Shown here one piece after another: positions 46,847-55,982 of a DNA stretch of 64,000 bases. The stretch covers positions 434,001-498,000 of the forward strand of contig JAFTPP010000032.1 of assembly GCA_017463255.1 (NCBI GenBank), in the 5' to 3' direction. Below the pieces are notes generated by a model, which saw nothing but the letters and a program-made list of their open reading frames with translations, did no database searches and was not told the origin of the DNA. This stretch comes from Lachnospiraceae bacterium. Lineage in GTDB: Bacteria > Bacillota > Clostridia > Lachnospirales > Lachnospiraceae. Every line of letters starts with the position of its first letter. Within the stretch, counting starts at the first letter, position 1. The translations under genes were made by a program, and so were the position numbers.

Positions 46847-47512
46847 TTATGCCTTTAATATTTCATTAAACTGCACAGTATTTTCGTATGTATTTTCTCC
46901 AAAAACCGCAGACCCCATAACAATAACGTTAGCCCCGGCTTCTAAAATCATTTTCAGATTAGTCTTATTGATTCCGCCATCCACTTCAATATCCACGTTA
47001 TAGCCTTTTTCATCTATAATGCCACGAAGATATTTCACTTTGTCCGTACAGTAATCAATATATTTTTGTCCTCCAAATCCCGGACGCACTGTCATAACAA
47101 GCACCATATCCACCATATCAAGATATGGTTCCACTGCATGGATGGACGTTTCCGGATTTACGGATAATCCCACTTTTACGCCCAAATCACGGATTTGTTT
47201 TAATACCTTTTCAGGATATTTCAAAGTTTCAAAATGAACCGTAATAATGTCCGCTCCGCATCTTGCAAATTCTTCTACATATCTTTCCGGTTCAGTAATC
47301 ATCAAGTGTACATCTAACACCTGATTGGTTATTTTTCTGACGCTTTGAAGTACCGGCATACCAAAGGAAATGGACGGAACAAACACTCCATCCATTACAT
47401 CAAAATGCAAATACTCTGCGCCGCCTCTATTGGTTTCTTCTATTTCTTTACCTAATTTTGCAAAATCAGCCGCCAAAATAGATGGTGACAAAATGTTTTT
47501 ACGATTATTCAC
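46847..47512 (-). CDS. rpe: Ribulose-phosphate 3-epimerase
   Basis: This 221-residue pentose-phosphate enzyme is a TIM barrel with ILSPSILAADFAKLG, HFDVMDGVFVPSISFG, DVHLMI, VLVMTVRPGFGGQKYI and VDGGI. GTG at 47512 is preferred, with AAGGAG 9 nt upstream. It lies 1 bp after the rsgA stop, and a longer frame would run into rsgA. Confidence 0.95.
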   Translation of the reverse strand: MNNRKNILSPSILAADFAKLGKEIEETNRGGAEYLHFDVMDGVFVPSISFGMPVLQSVRKITNQVLDVHLMITEPERYVEEFARCGADIITVHFETLKYPEKVLKQIRDLGVKVGLSVNPETSIHAVEPYLDMVDMVLVMTVRPGFGGQKYIDYCTDKVKYLRGIIDEKGYNVDIEVDGGINKTNLKMILEAGANVIVMGSAVFGENTYENTVQFNEILKA

Positions 47513-47513
47513 C

Positions 47514-48392
47514 CTAGTATCTCCTTTTTTGGGCAAGTTCTCTATAAATCTGCTCATAATTTTGATATCTGACCTTGGAAATAATATCATCTTCCACTGC
47601 CTGTTTCACAACACAAGCCGGTTCATGGGTATGGGTACATCCCAAATACTTGCACTGCCCCTCATACTCCCTGAATTCAGGATAGTATTCCTTTAATTCT
47701 TCTGCCTGTAAATCAAACACCTGTAAAGAAGTAAATCCGGGAGTATCCATAATAAAGGTGTTTTCATCCACGCGTAACAACTCACTATGTCTGGTGGTAT
47801 GTTTCCCACGTTCGGTTTTAGCACTTATTTCTCCCGTTTCCATTACACTTTGATCAAGTAATCCATTGATTAATGTTGACTTTCCTACTCCGCTTGGTCC
47901 GGCAATTGTATAGGTTTTTCCCTTGATTCCTTCTTTTAGCATATCAAGCCCTTCACCGCTTTTTGCGCTGGTAAAACAGACCTGATATCCTGATTTTTCA
48001 TAAACCCGTTTGATTTCTTCCTGTTCGGCATTACTCACAAGGTCTTCTTTGTTAAAACAAAGAATCGGCGTAAGTCCCTGTTGTTCCATCATAATCAAAA
48101 ATCTGTCAAGCAAATTAAGATTCGGTTGGGGACTTGTCATGGAAAAAACCACCAATGCTCCATCCACATTAGAAACAGCCGGTCTTATCAACTCATTTTT
48201 TCGGGGCAATATTGTTTCAATATTTCCCAGTGCCTCCTGTTTATTGATAATGTCAATTTCAACATTATCTCCCACCAACGGCTTTTTTTGGTCTTTGCGG
48301 AAAACCCCTCTGGCTTTACATTCATAAAGCACTCCGTCTTCACACAAAACGTAATAAAATCCTGCGATTCCCTTTATTATCTTACCTGTCAT
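47514..48392 (-). CDS. rsgA: Ribosome small subunit biogenesis GTPase RsgA
   Basis: This 292-residue protein has an OB-fold N-domain and a circularly permuted GTPase (FNKEDL comes before GPSGVGKST near 167, then DTPGF). A C-terminal zinc site reads CKYLGCTHTHEPAC. It assists late 30S assembly. The ATG overlaps the prkC stop by 1 bp (TAATG). Confidence 0.96.
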   Translation of the reverse strand: MTGKIIKGIAGFYYVLCEDGVLYECKARGVFRKDQKKPLVGDNVEIDIINKQEALGNIETILPRKNELIRPAVSNVDGALVVFSMTSPQPNLNLLDRFLIMMEQQGLTPILCFNKEDLVSNAEQEEIKRVYEKSGYQVCFTSAKSGEGLDMLKEGIKGKTYTIAGPSGVGKSTLINGLLDQSVMETGEISAKTERGKHTTRHSELLRVDENTFIMDTPGFTSLQVFDLQAEELKEYYPEFREYEGQCKYLGCTHTHEPACVVKQAVEDDIISKVRYQNYEQIYRELAQKRRY

Positions 48393-50536
48393 TAAAATGT
48401 TTCCTTAACAAAAGTTACTTCTGTTTCAACTGTCTTAGTTTCGGTTGTAGTAATAACACCTGCATCCGTCTGAACATTAATATTGGTATTATAATTAAGA
48501 ATTAAAATTCCTTTTGATGCATTCTGAATTGTCACAGTCGTACTATACGGCAACATTACACCGGCACCGGAATCAAAGAGAATTCTGCTTCTGCTGGCAT
48601 CAACAATCATAATATTGGCAGAACCCGGAACATAATTAATATCATTCGGAACTTCCACTAACATATCATAATAATACGTAGCTTCTTCCGGTCCGAGACT
48701 CAATACAAGATTAATAGGAGTACCTTCTTTTACCGTTACAGGCTGTCCTATGGGATAACCGTAAGAACAAACCAGGCCTCTTGCATATTCTTCACTGTAC
48801 TGGGAAGTCTTGGTTCCGACTTTAAGGTTTGCTTCTTCAAGAAGTACTTCCACTTCTTCCAGTGGTTTTCCTAAAATATCCGGAATTACGGTAAATTTAT
48901 CAGCCACACCAATACTTACGGTGATAACTACAGTAGCACCAATGTCTGCATATGCGCCGGCTTCAGGATCTTGTGAAATAACACGTCCTGCCGGTACCTC
49001 TTCCGATTCCATCTCGATAAATTCAACCACGAATCCCTGGTCTTCAATATTAACGCGGGCAACATTTTTAAGCATACCCACCACATCATTGACCTGGAAG
49101 CGGTTTTGATTTACTTTATCGTCCTCTCCCGTATCATCCGGATTATCTGTATTATCAGGCTGAACAATTCCCTGATCAGGGGGTGTAGGTTGCTTACTGT
49201 CATTAGAATCAAACAGACCGCACACGCGGGCAACCACATATAATACTGCCAAACCTATTAACACAACTATGATAACCATAATGGTAGTGGTCACACGTTC
49301 CATTTTTTCATCATATTCATTATTCTTATTGTTAGGACGTTTATTTCCCTGGCTTTTCTGGGTTTTCTTTGCTTCCTCCAAGGTTGCCGCTCTTACGGAT
49401 GTCCGTCCCTGATTCTTTCCGTTACGGTTATTTCTTGCAGAATTTTCACCTTGCGGTTTTCTCGAAGTTACATTACTCTTAACGTCCTCTGCATCCCATG
49501 TTCTTGTGGTGCTCACTTCTTCTTTTTCTTTACTACTTTCAACCGGTTTACGCTGTTCACTACGTTCTTTTGGCTGATTTGATACATTTTCTCCTGCGAC
49601 TGCTTTTCCTGTGCCGGAACCATTTTGTTGTGTGCGCACACCATTCGGACGTGTTGTATTTGCTCTGGTTGCTGCTGTTTTTGCTGCAGCAGGTGCCAAT
49701 TTCACAAAATCCTCATTAGGATTAATCAAAGACCTCTTCAAATCTTCAATCAATTCAGCCATTGATTTATATCTCTTATCCGGCATCTTCTGGCAACATT
49801 TCAACACAATTTTTTCTACGCTGACCGGAATATCCGAAACAAACTGCTTCGGTGACGGCATTTCTTCCTGAATATGCTTAATTGCTATAGAAACCGTAGT
49901 TTCTCCGTTAAACGGCACTTTCCCCGTTAACATTTCAAACAAGGTAACACCAAGAGAATAAATATCACTCTTTGCATCACTATATCCGCCACGTGCCTGT
50001 TCCGGTGATGTATAATGAACAGAACCCATAACATTAGAAGTAATGGTGTTGCTGGTGGCAGCTTTGGCAATACCAAAATCTGTTACCTTTACACGACCTT
50101 CTTTGGAAATAATAATATTCTGTGGCTTAATATCCCTGTGGATAATTTTATTGTTATGTGCAGCCTCAATACCCATAGAAACCTGGATAGCGATGCTGAC
50201 AGCTTCTTTTACTGATAATCTTGATTTCTTTTCAATATAATTCTTTAATGTGATTCCTTCCACTAATTCCATTACAATATAGTGGATACCGCTTTCCTCA
50301 CCTACATCGTACACGTTTACAATATTTGCGTGCATAAGTCCTGCAGCAGCCTGGGCTTCTACACGGAATTTCTGTACAAAACTTGTATTTTCACCAAATT
50401 CCTGTTTCAATACTTTGACTGCAACAAATCTGTTCAATTTATGGCATTTTGCCTTATATACGTCTGACATTCCGCCAGTTCCGATTTTTTCAAGGATTTC
50501 GTAACGATCTCCTATCATCATTCCAATTTTAATCAT
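48392..50536 (-). CDS. prkC: PASTA-domain Ser/Thr protein kinase
   Basis: This 714-residue protein has an N-terminal Hanks kinase domain (1-270) with VAVKVL (Lys41), HRDIKPQNI and DFGIAKA. A long Lys/Asn/Thr-rich juxtamembrane linker leads to one membrane segment (about 417-440). Two PASTA domains (VNDVVGMLKN... and VIPDILGKPLEEVEVLLEEA...) are followed by a C-terminal beta-rich domain. It senses muropeptides or lipid II and controls growth and germination in relatives. It is paired with the prpC phosphatase. Confidence 0.95.
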   Translation of the reverse strand: MIKIGMMIGDRYEILEKIGTGGMSDVYKAKCHKLNRFVAVKVLKQEFGENTSFVQKFRVEAQAAAGLMHANIVNVYDVGEESGIHYIVMELVEGITLKNYIEKKSRLSVKEAVSIAIQVSMGIEAAHNNKIIHRDIKPQNIIISKEGRVKVTDFGIAKAATSNTITSNVMGSVHYTSPEQARGGYSDAKSDIYSLGVTLFEMLTGKVPFNGETTVSIAIKHIQEEMPSPKQFVSDIPVSVEKIVLKCCQKMPDKRYKSMAELIEDLKRSLINPNEDFVKLAPAAAKTAATRANTTRPNGVRTQQNGSGTGKAVAGENVSNQPKERSEQRKPVESSKEKEEVSTTRTWDAEDVKSNVTSRKPQGENSARNNRNGKNQGRTSVRAATLEEAKKTQKSQGNKRPNNKNNEYDEKMERVTTTIMVIIVVLIGLAVLYVVARVCGLFDSNDSKQPTPPDQGIVQPDNTDNPDDTGEDDKVNQNRFQVNDVVGMLKNVARVNIEDQGFVVEFIEMESEEVPAGRVISQDPEAGAYADIGATVVITVSIGVADKFTVIPDILGKPLEEVEVLLEEANLKVGTKTSQYSEEYARGLVCSYGYPIGQPVTVKEGTPINLVLSLGPEEATYYYDMLVEVPNDINYVPGSANIMIVDASRSRILFDSGAGVMLPYSTTVTIQNASKGILILNYNTNINVQTDAGVITTTETKTVETEVTFVKETF

Positions 50537-50572
50537 ATATTCACACCTATCGGGCTAAGCCCATGAAATCTC

Positions 50573-51307
50573 CTATTTTACCAAAGGTTCAATGAGTATT
50601 ACCGTAATATTGTCCCTGCCGCCGTTTTCGTTTGCAGCATTTACAAGTTCCTGCGCTTTTTCCACAATGTCTCTTCCGCCATCCAATATTGTCTTAATCT
50701 CGTGATCCTCCACCATATTGGTAAGACCGTCAGAACACATGAGAACTGTATCTTCATCATTGAGCTTTCGTTCAAAAAAGTCTATTTCAACAGTTTCTTT
50801 TACCCCGATTGCTCTGGTAATTACATTCTTATCCGGATGATTTCTGGCATCTTCCCTTGAAAGTCCGCCTCTTCGAATCATCTCTTCCACCAAAGAATGG
50901 TCCTTTGTAATCTGCTCTATGTCTCGACCTACAATGTATAATCTGCTATCGCCCACGTTAGCAACCAGTAATTCCATGTCTTCTGTACAGGTTGCCACAA
51001 CCAATGTGGTTCCCATGCCATTTAAATTATCATTTTCAAATGACTTCTTATGAACTTCTGCGTTGGCTTTATCAACAGCCGCACGGATTACCTCTTTTGC
51101 ATCAGTACCGGTTGAATTTTGAATGGATTCAACGATGGTATCTACCGCACAGCGCGAAGCATAATCCCCTGCTTTATGACCGCCCATACCATCTGCCACA
51201 ATAAAAAGATTGGGCAGAATACCTACAGGCATCTCAGAGGTATACATGTAATCTTGATTAATTTCTCGTTTTTTTCCAACATCTGTTAGTGAAAATGTTT
51301 TAAACAC
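50573..51307 (-). CDS. prpC: PP2C-family protein phosphatase
   Basis: This 244-residue metal-dependent phosphatase reverses PrkC phosphorylation. Motifs are SLTDVGKKREINQDY, VADGMGGHKAGDYAS, NVGDSRLYI, then MCSDGLTNMV and GGRDNITVILI. It precedes prkC by 36 bp, the usual arrangement in Firmicutes. Confidence 0.96.
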   Translation of the reverse strand: MFKTFSLTDVGKKREINQDYMYTSEMPVGILPNLFIVADGMGGHKAGDYASRCAVDTIVESIQNSTGTDAKEVIRAAVDKANAEVHKKSFENDNLNGMGTTLVVATCTEDMELLVANVGDSRLYIVGRDIEQITKDHSLVEEMIRRGGLSREDARNHPDKNVITRAIGVKETVEIDFFERKLNDEDTVLMCSDGLTNMVEDHEIKTILDGGRDIVEKAQELVNAANENGGRDNITVILIEPLVK

Positions 51308-51330
51308 TGTTTCACTCCTTAAAAATAATT

Positions 51331-52383
51331 TTACAATTTTTCTGTCTTTTTACTTACAAAACTACGTCTTAATTGTCCACAGGCACCGTTAATATCCCTG
51401 CCCATTTCCCTTCTTATAGTAACATTTATTCTGTTTTTTTCAAGTTTATTTTTAAATGCAAGAATAGCAGCCTTGGAAGATTCCTTATATTCTCTTTCTT
51501 TAATGGGATTCACCGGTATTAAATTAACGTGACAATTCAGTCCTTTGATAAGACCAATTAATTCATCGGCTTCTTTTTCGTTATCATTAACCCCTGCCAC
51601 CAAACTATACTCAAAAGTAAGGCGTCTTCCTGTTTTTTCAAAAAAATACTTACAGGCGTCTATAACATCTTTTAAAGCATACTTGTTAGCGATGGGCATT
51701 AACTTCTGTCTTTTTTCATCCGTAGGCGCATGTAATGATAATGCCAGGGTTACCTGGGTTCCTGTTTCGGCAAACTCCCTGATTTTAGGAACCAATCCAC
51801 AAGTGGAAACCGTAATATTTCTTTGGCTTATATTCAGTCCGTCTTCTCCTGTGATTAACTGTAAAAACCGAATCACATTATCATAATTATCAAAAGGTTC
51901 CCCAGAACCCATAATAACGATGTTGGATACTTTTTCACCGGTAAGCCTTGTAATGGCATAAATCTGGTCAAGCATTTCCGAAGGTTCTAAATTGCGCACC
52001 AGACCGTCCAGTGTTGAAGCACAGAATCTGCACCCCATTCTGCATCCTACCTGGGAGGAAATACACACAGAATTACCATGCTGGTATTTCATCCAAACAC
52101 TTTCCACTATATTTCCGTCATAAAGTTCAAAAAGGAACTTTTTTGTCCCATCAATTTGTGATGTAAGTATTTCTACCGGCTTTAGTGTAACAAGAGGATT
52201 GTTCTTTGTTAAATCCTCTATAAGTGTTGCAGGAATATTAGTCATTTCCGAATAATCACGGATTAATTTTACATGAATCCATTCATAAATCTGTTTTGCC
52301 CGAAATGCTTTCTGCCCTTTTTTTATAAGCTCTTCTTTTAGTTCCGTAAGCGTCATTGATTTTAAATCCACTGTATTCTCCAT
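51331..52383 (-). CDS. rlmN: Dual-specificity 23S rRNA/tRNA methyltransferase RlmN
   Basis: This 350-residue radical SAM enzyme methylates C2 of A2503 in 23S rRNA. The cluster motif is CRMGCRFCAS; GSGEPFDNYDNV, LSLHAPTDEKR and a C-terminal segment with the second catalytic Cys (NGACGQLRRSF) are all present. Confidence 0.96.
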   Translation of the reverse strand: MENTVDLKSMTLTELKEELIKKGQKAFRAKQIYEWIHVKLIRDYSEMTNIPATLIEDLTKNNPLVTLKPVEILTSQIDGTKKFLFELYDGNIVESVWMKYQHGNSVCISSQVGCRMGCRFCASTLDGLVRNLEPSEMLDQIYAITRLTGEKVSNIVIMGSGEPFDNYDNVIRFLQLITGEDGLNISQRNITVSTCGLVPKIREFAETGTQVTLALSLHAPTDEKRQKLMPIANKYALKDVIDACKYFFEKTGRRLTFEYSLVAGVNDNEKEADELIGLIKGLNCHVNLIPVNPIKEREYKESSKAAILAFKNKLEKNRINVTIRREMGRDINGACGQLRRSFVSKKTEKL

Positions 52384-52395
52384 TCTCCTCTTTGA

Positions 52396-53739
52396 CTAAG
52401 CATCCGTCTTTCTAAACTTTGCCATAAAGAATCCGTCCGTTTTGTGAATCCCCGGAAGCAATTGAAGGTATCCCTTATCTGATGTATCATTCTTTAATTC
52501 TAGGGGTAGCAATTCTTCAAAAGACTCCGTCACAAATTCCGGATGGTTCTTTAAAAACCACTTAACCTGGTCCTCATTTTCAGCCTGCGTTACAGTACAT
52601 GTGCTGTAAAGTAAGATTCCACCCTTCTTTACATACTTTGCTCCCACATCAAGTATCTGTTTCTGGATATCGGCAAGGCTTTCAATTCCTTCTAAAGAGG
52701 CATGGTACTTAATGTCACGTTTTTTACCCATAACACCAAGTCCCGAACAAGGTGCATCCACCAATACAAGGTCCATTCTTCCGTAGTCATTACTTACTTC
52801 CACGGTAGCATCCTGTACTTCTATAGATATATTGGAATAAGGTGAACGAAGAGCGTTTTCTTCAATGAGAGACACCTTATATTCTGATGCATCTCTCGAA
52901 GTCAGATGTCCGGTTCCCTTAAGCTTACTTAGCATATGTAAGGATTTCCCCCCGGGTGCGGCACACATGTCCAAAATTTCGTACCCTTCCTTAATTCCTG
53001 CGATTTCCGCCACCAACATAGAGCTTACATCAGAAACAAATACGCTTCCTTCGTAAAATCCCTCAAGCCCTGCTACACCTTCTGCACCATGGATTTCATA
53101 GGCATATGGTAAATAAGGATGTTGCTCAACCATAACTCCCTTTTCTCTATATTGATTTAGAAGTTTTTCTTTTTCTTCATTCTTAATATTTTCATCCATA
53201 CGGATGGTAACCGGATGAATCTTTTCCATATCCTGTAACATTGTCTCTGCTACATTCTCACCATATTGTTCCGTCAAAAGAGTCACAATCCACTGTGGCA
53301 TAGAATATTTCACAGAAAGGTCCTCTAACACCATATTTCCGTTTTCTCTTACAAGATTACGCATAATGCCGTTAACAAAACCTTTCAGGGTATGAAATCC
53401 CTTTTTTACTGCAAGCTTGACTGCTTCATTACAGGCTGCCGATTCCGGCACACCGTCCATATACAAAAGCTGGTACTCACCCATTCTGATAATATTACGG
53501 ATTACCGGCTTCATTTTGTTTGTTTTTACCTTGGAAATCTGATTAATTCTATAATCAAGCTCTATCCTTCGTTCAATACAGCCTTCAAACAAACGCTTAA
53601 TAAAAGCTTTTTCCTGTCCCGAAAGATAATCATACTTCGTCAAAACATCTCTCAAAACCAAATGACTATATTCCTGTTCTGATTCCATTAATAGCAACAT
53701 TTCCAGTACAATTGCCCTGAGATTCTGATTTTCAGTCAT
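52396..53739 (-). CDS. rsmB: 16S rRNA (cytosine-967-C5)-methyltransferase
   Basis: This 447-residue protein has a NusB-like N-domain and a C-terminal SAM methyltransferase with DMCAAPGGKSLHM, VDAPCSGLGVM and LLYSTCTV (catalytic Cys). ATG at 53739 has AAAGGA about 8 nt upstream; the TTG six codons earlier overlaps that site. Confidence 0.96.
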   Translation of the reverse strand: MTENQNLRAIVLEMLLLMESEQEYSHLVLRDVLTKYDYLSGQEKAFIKRLFEGCIERRIELDYRINQISKVKTNKMKPVIRNIIRMGEYQLLYMDGVPESAACNEAVKLAVKKGFHTLKGFVNGIMRNLVRENGNMVLEDLSVKYSMPQWIVTLLTEQYGENVAETMLQDMEKIHPVTIRMDENIKNEEKEKLLNQYREKGVMVEQHPYLPYAYEIHGAEGVAGLEGFYEGSVFVSDVSSMLVAEIAGIKEGYEILDMCAAPGGKSLHMLSKLKGTGHLTSRDASEYKVSLIEENALRSPYSNISIEVQDATVEVSNDYGRMDLVLVDAPCSGLGVMGKKRDIKYHASLEGIESLADIQKQILDVGAKYVKKGGILLYSTCTVTQAENEDQVKWFLKNHPEFVTESFEELLPLELKNDTSDKGYLQLLPGIHKTDGFFMAKFRKTDA

Positions 53740-53769
53740 ACCATTTCCTTTCAACAATTTACTCTTAGA

Positions 53770-54480
53770 CTAATCGTTATTCCTTCTTCCAAACAAAAGA
53801 ATCAATCTTAATAATGAAAGAATAGCAGATGCCGCCGCCGCAACGTAAGTCATTGCCGCTGCACCTAACACTTTTTTACAACCCTGAATTTCCTGTGGAT
53901 TTAAGATCTGATACTGTCCCAACAGCTTCGTCGCCCTGTTTGACGCATTAAATTCAACAGGAAGTGTTACAATCTGGAAAAATACTGCTATTGCAAACAC
54001 CCAGATTCCGACTTGGATTAAGGTATAATTATAGCTTAATAAAACACCCAATAAAATAATAGGAATGCCAAGCTTAGAACCGATATTCGCTACCGGAACA
54101 AGTGTTGAACGAAGCACCAACGGTCCATATCCTTCATTATGTTGAATGGCATGTCCGCATTCATGGGCTGCTACACCGATGGCTGCCACAGAAGTATCCC
54201 CATAAGTAGCGTCTGAAAGTCTTAATACTTTACTCTTCGGGTCATAATGATCTGATAAATGTCCCGATACTCTTTCAATGGTGACATCATGGATTCCCGC
54301 ATAATTAAGAATTGTCTGGGCTGCCATGGCACCGGTCATTCCCGAGTAACTGCGTACCTTTTGATATTTGTTAAACGCAGAATTCACTCTTGCCGATGCA
54401 ATAAGCGAAATCACTGCTCCAATCAACACTAAAATATAAGTCGGGTCCCAATAATACCCATAATAGCCGTATAATAACAT
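53770..54480 (-). CDS. yugP: YugP-family zinc metallopeptidase
   Basis: This 236-residue membrane protease has an N-terminal membrane segment (YILVLIGAVISLIASARV), zinc motif AAHECGHAIQHNEGY, and later membrane helices. EFNASNRATKLL carries a further conserved acidic site. The physiological substrate is unknown. It lies between fmt and rsmB. Confidence 0.94.
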   Translation of the reverse strand: MLLYGYYGYYWDPTYILVLIGAVISLIASARVNSAFNKYQKVRSYSGMTGAMAAQTILNYAGIHDVTIERVSGHLSDHYDPKSKVLRLSDATYGDTSVAAIGVAAHECGHAIQHNEGYGPLVLRSTLVPVANIGSKLGIPIILLGVLLSYNYTLIQVGIWVFAIAVFFQIVTLPVEFNASNRATKLLGQYQILNPQEIQGCKKVLGAAAMTYVAAAASAILSLLRLILLFGRRNND

Positions 54481-54495
54481 ATTAATTCCTCCTTT

Positions 54496-55434
54496 TTACT
54501 TACGTAAGCCGAGAATCTCACCCGGTTTAATCTGATATCCTAACAGGAAATCTTTTACCTGCATCCGCTTTTTCCCCTCAAGCTGTATTTCATTTAATGC
54601 AAGAATTCCTTCACCGGTATTCACATATATTGTGTCCTTAGAAACTCTGACCACAACTCCTGTTCCTTCATCGCATTTTTCTTGCAAAATATCTGCATCC
54701 CAAATCTTTAACATTTTGCCGTTATAATAAGTATACGCACTTGGCCATGAATTCAAACCACGTATTTTACGTTCAATTTCTTCTGCCGGTAATGAAAAAT
54801 CAATGAGTCCAATCTCTTTACGCATCATTCTGGCATAGCTTGCTTTGGATTCATCCTGCTTTTGGGCTTTGATTTCACCGCGTTCCAGCTTATCCAATGC
54901 CTCTACAATCAATTCTGCCCCCAGAGCACTTAACTTTTCAAAAAGAGAATCTGCCGTTTCTTTCGGTTCAATGGATACCTCACGCATTAACAACATATCT
55001 CCTGTATCGATTCCTTCATCCATCTGCATAATGGTAACACCGGTTTTTTCTTTTCCGTCTAAAATAACTCTGTTAATCGGCGCCGCGCCACGGTATTCCG
55101 GCAATAAAGAAGCATGGATATTGATACATCCATATTTTGGCATTGTTAAAATCTCTTTGGATAATATCTGGCCAAATGCTGCTACCACAAATACATCCGC
55201 TTCGTATTGGCGAAGTATTGCTATTTCTTCTTCCGACTTTATTTTTATAGGCTGAAAAACCGGAATATTATGTTTTACCGCGCACTCCTTTACCGGCGGA
55301 AACTGCATTTCCTTCCCTCTTCCCTTGGGCTTATCCGGTTGGGTAACCACTGCAGTAATCGTATGTCCCGCCTGAATCAGTGCTTCTAATGCCCCCACGG
55401 AAAAATCCGGGGTTCCCATGAATACTATCTTCAT
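54496..55434 (-). CDS. fmt: Methionyl-tRNA formyltransferase
   Basis: This 312-residue enzyme formylates initiator Met-tRNA. Signatures are KIVFMGTPDFSVGALEAL, the catalytic region NIHASLLPEYRGAAPI with ITIMQMDEGIDTGD-like VTIMQMDEGIDTGD, and a C-terminal OB domain. It follows def by 18 bp, pairing formylation and deformylation. Confidence 0.97.
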   Translation of the reverse strand: MKIVFMGTPDFSVGALEALIQAGHTITAVVTQPDKPKGRGKEMQFPPVKECAVKHNIPVFQPIKIKSEEEIAILRQYEADVFVVAAFGQILSKEILTMPKYGCINIHASLLPEYRGAAPINRVILDGKEKTGVTIMQMDEGIDTGDMLLMREVSIEPKETADSLFEKLSALGAELIVEALDKLERGEIKAQKQDESKASYARMMRKEIGLIDFSLPAEEIERKIRGLNSWPSAYTYYNGKMLKIWDADILQEKCDEGTGVVVRVSKDTIYVNTGEGILALNEIQLEGKKRMQVKDFLLGYQIKPGEILGLRK

Positions 55435-55452
55435 TCAATTCCTCCACGATTC

Positions 55453-55941
55453 TTAATCTTCGTATTCCTCATCCTCGTCATAAGTAACATCCTGCAAATC
55501 ACCAATCACCTTTTCCACATAAAGATGTCCGTCTAAATGGTCAACTTCATGGCAGATTGCTCTTGCAAGTAATTCTGTTCCTTCAATCTCAATAGGCTCC
55601 ATATCTTCATTAAGGGCAACCGCTTTTACATAGTTTGGTCTTGTAACCACGCCTGCTTTTCCGGGTACACTAAGACATCCTTCGTTTCCGGTCTGTTCTC
55701 CGCTTGTTTCCACAATACGAGGATTAATTAAAATATGTAAATCCTCTCCGGTAGTATCAATCACTACAATTCTTTTTAAAATTCCAACCTGAGGTGCTGC
55801 AAGTCCAACGCCTCCTGCCTCATACATGGTATCAATCATATCCTCAATGAGAAGTCGTGTTCTCTTTGTCATCTCAGTAACTTCCTTGCACTGTTTATTA
55901 AGCACGCTGTCTCCCATTTCTCTGATTTTTCTGATTGCCAT
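55453..55941 (-). CDS. def: Peptide deformylase
   Basis: This 162-residue metalloenzyme removes N-formyl groups. Motifs are GVGLAAPQVGI, EGCLSVPG and the metal site HEVDHLDG, with a short acidic tail. ATG at 55941 has GGAGG 9 nt upstream. Confidence 0.97.
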   Translation of the reverse strand: MAIRKIREMGDSVLNKQCKEVTEMTKRTRLLIEDMIDTMYEAGGVGLAAPQVGILKRIVVIDTTGEDLHILINPRIVETSGEQTGNEGCLSVPGKAGVVTRPNYVKAVALNEDMEPIEIEGTELLARAICHEVDHLDGHLYVEKVIGDLQDVTYDEDEEYED

Positions 55942-55982
55942 TGTTTTATCCTCCATTATCATATCTTTACGGACTAACGCCG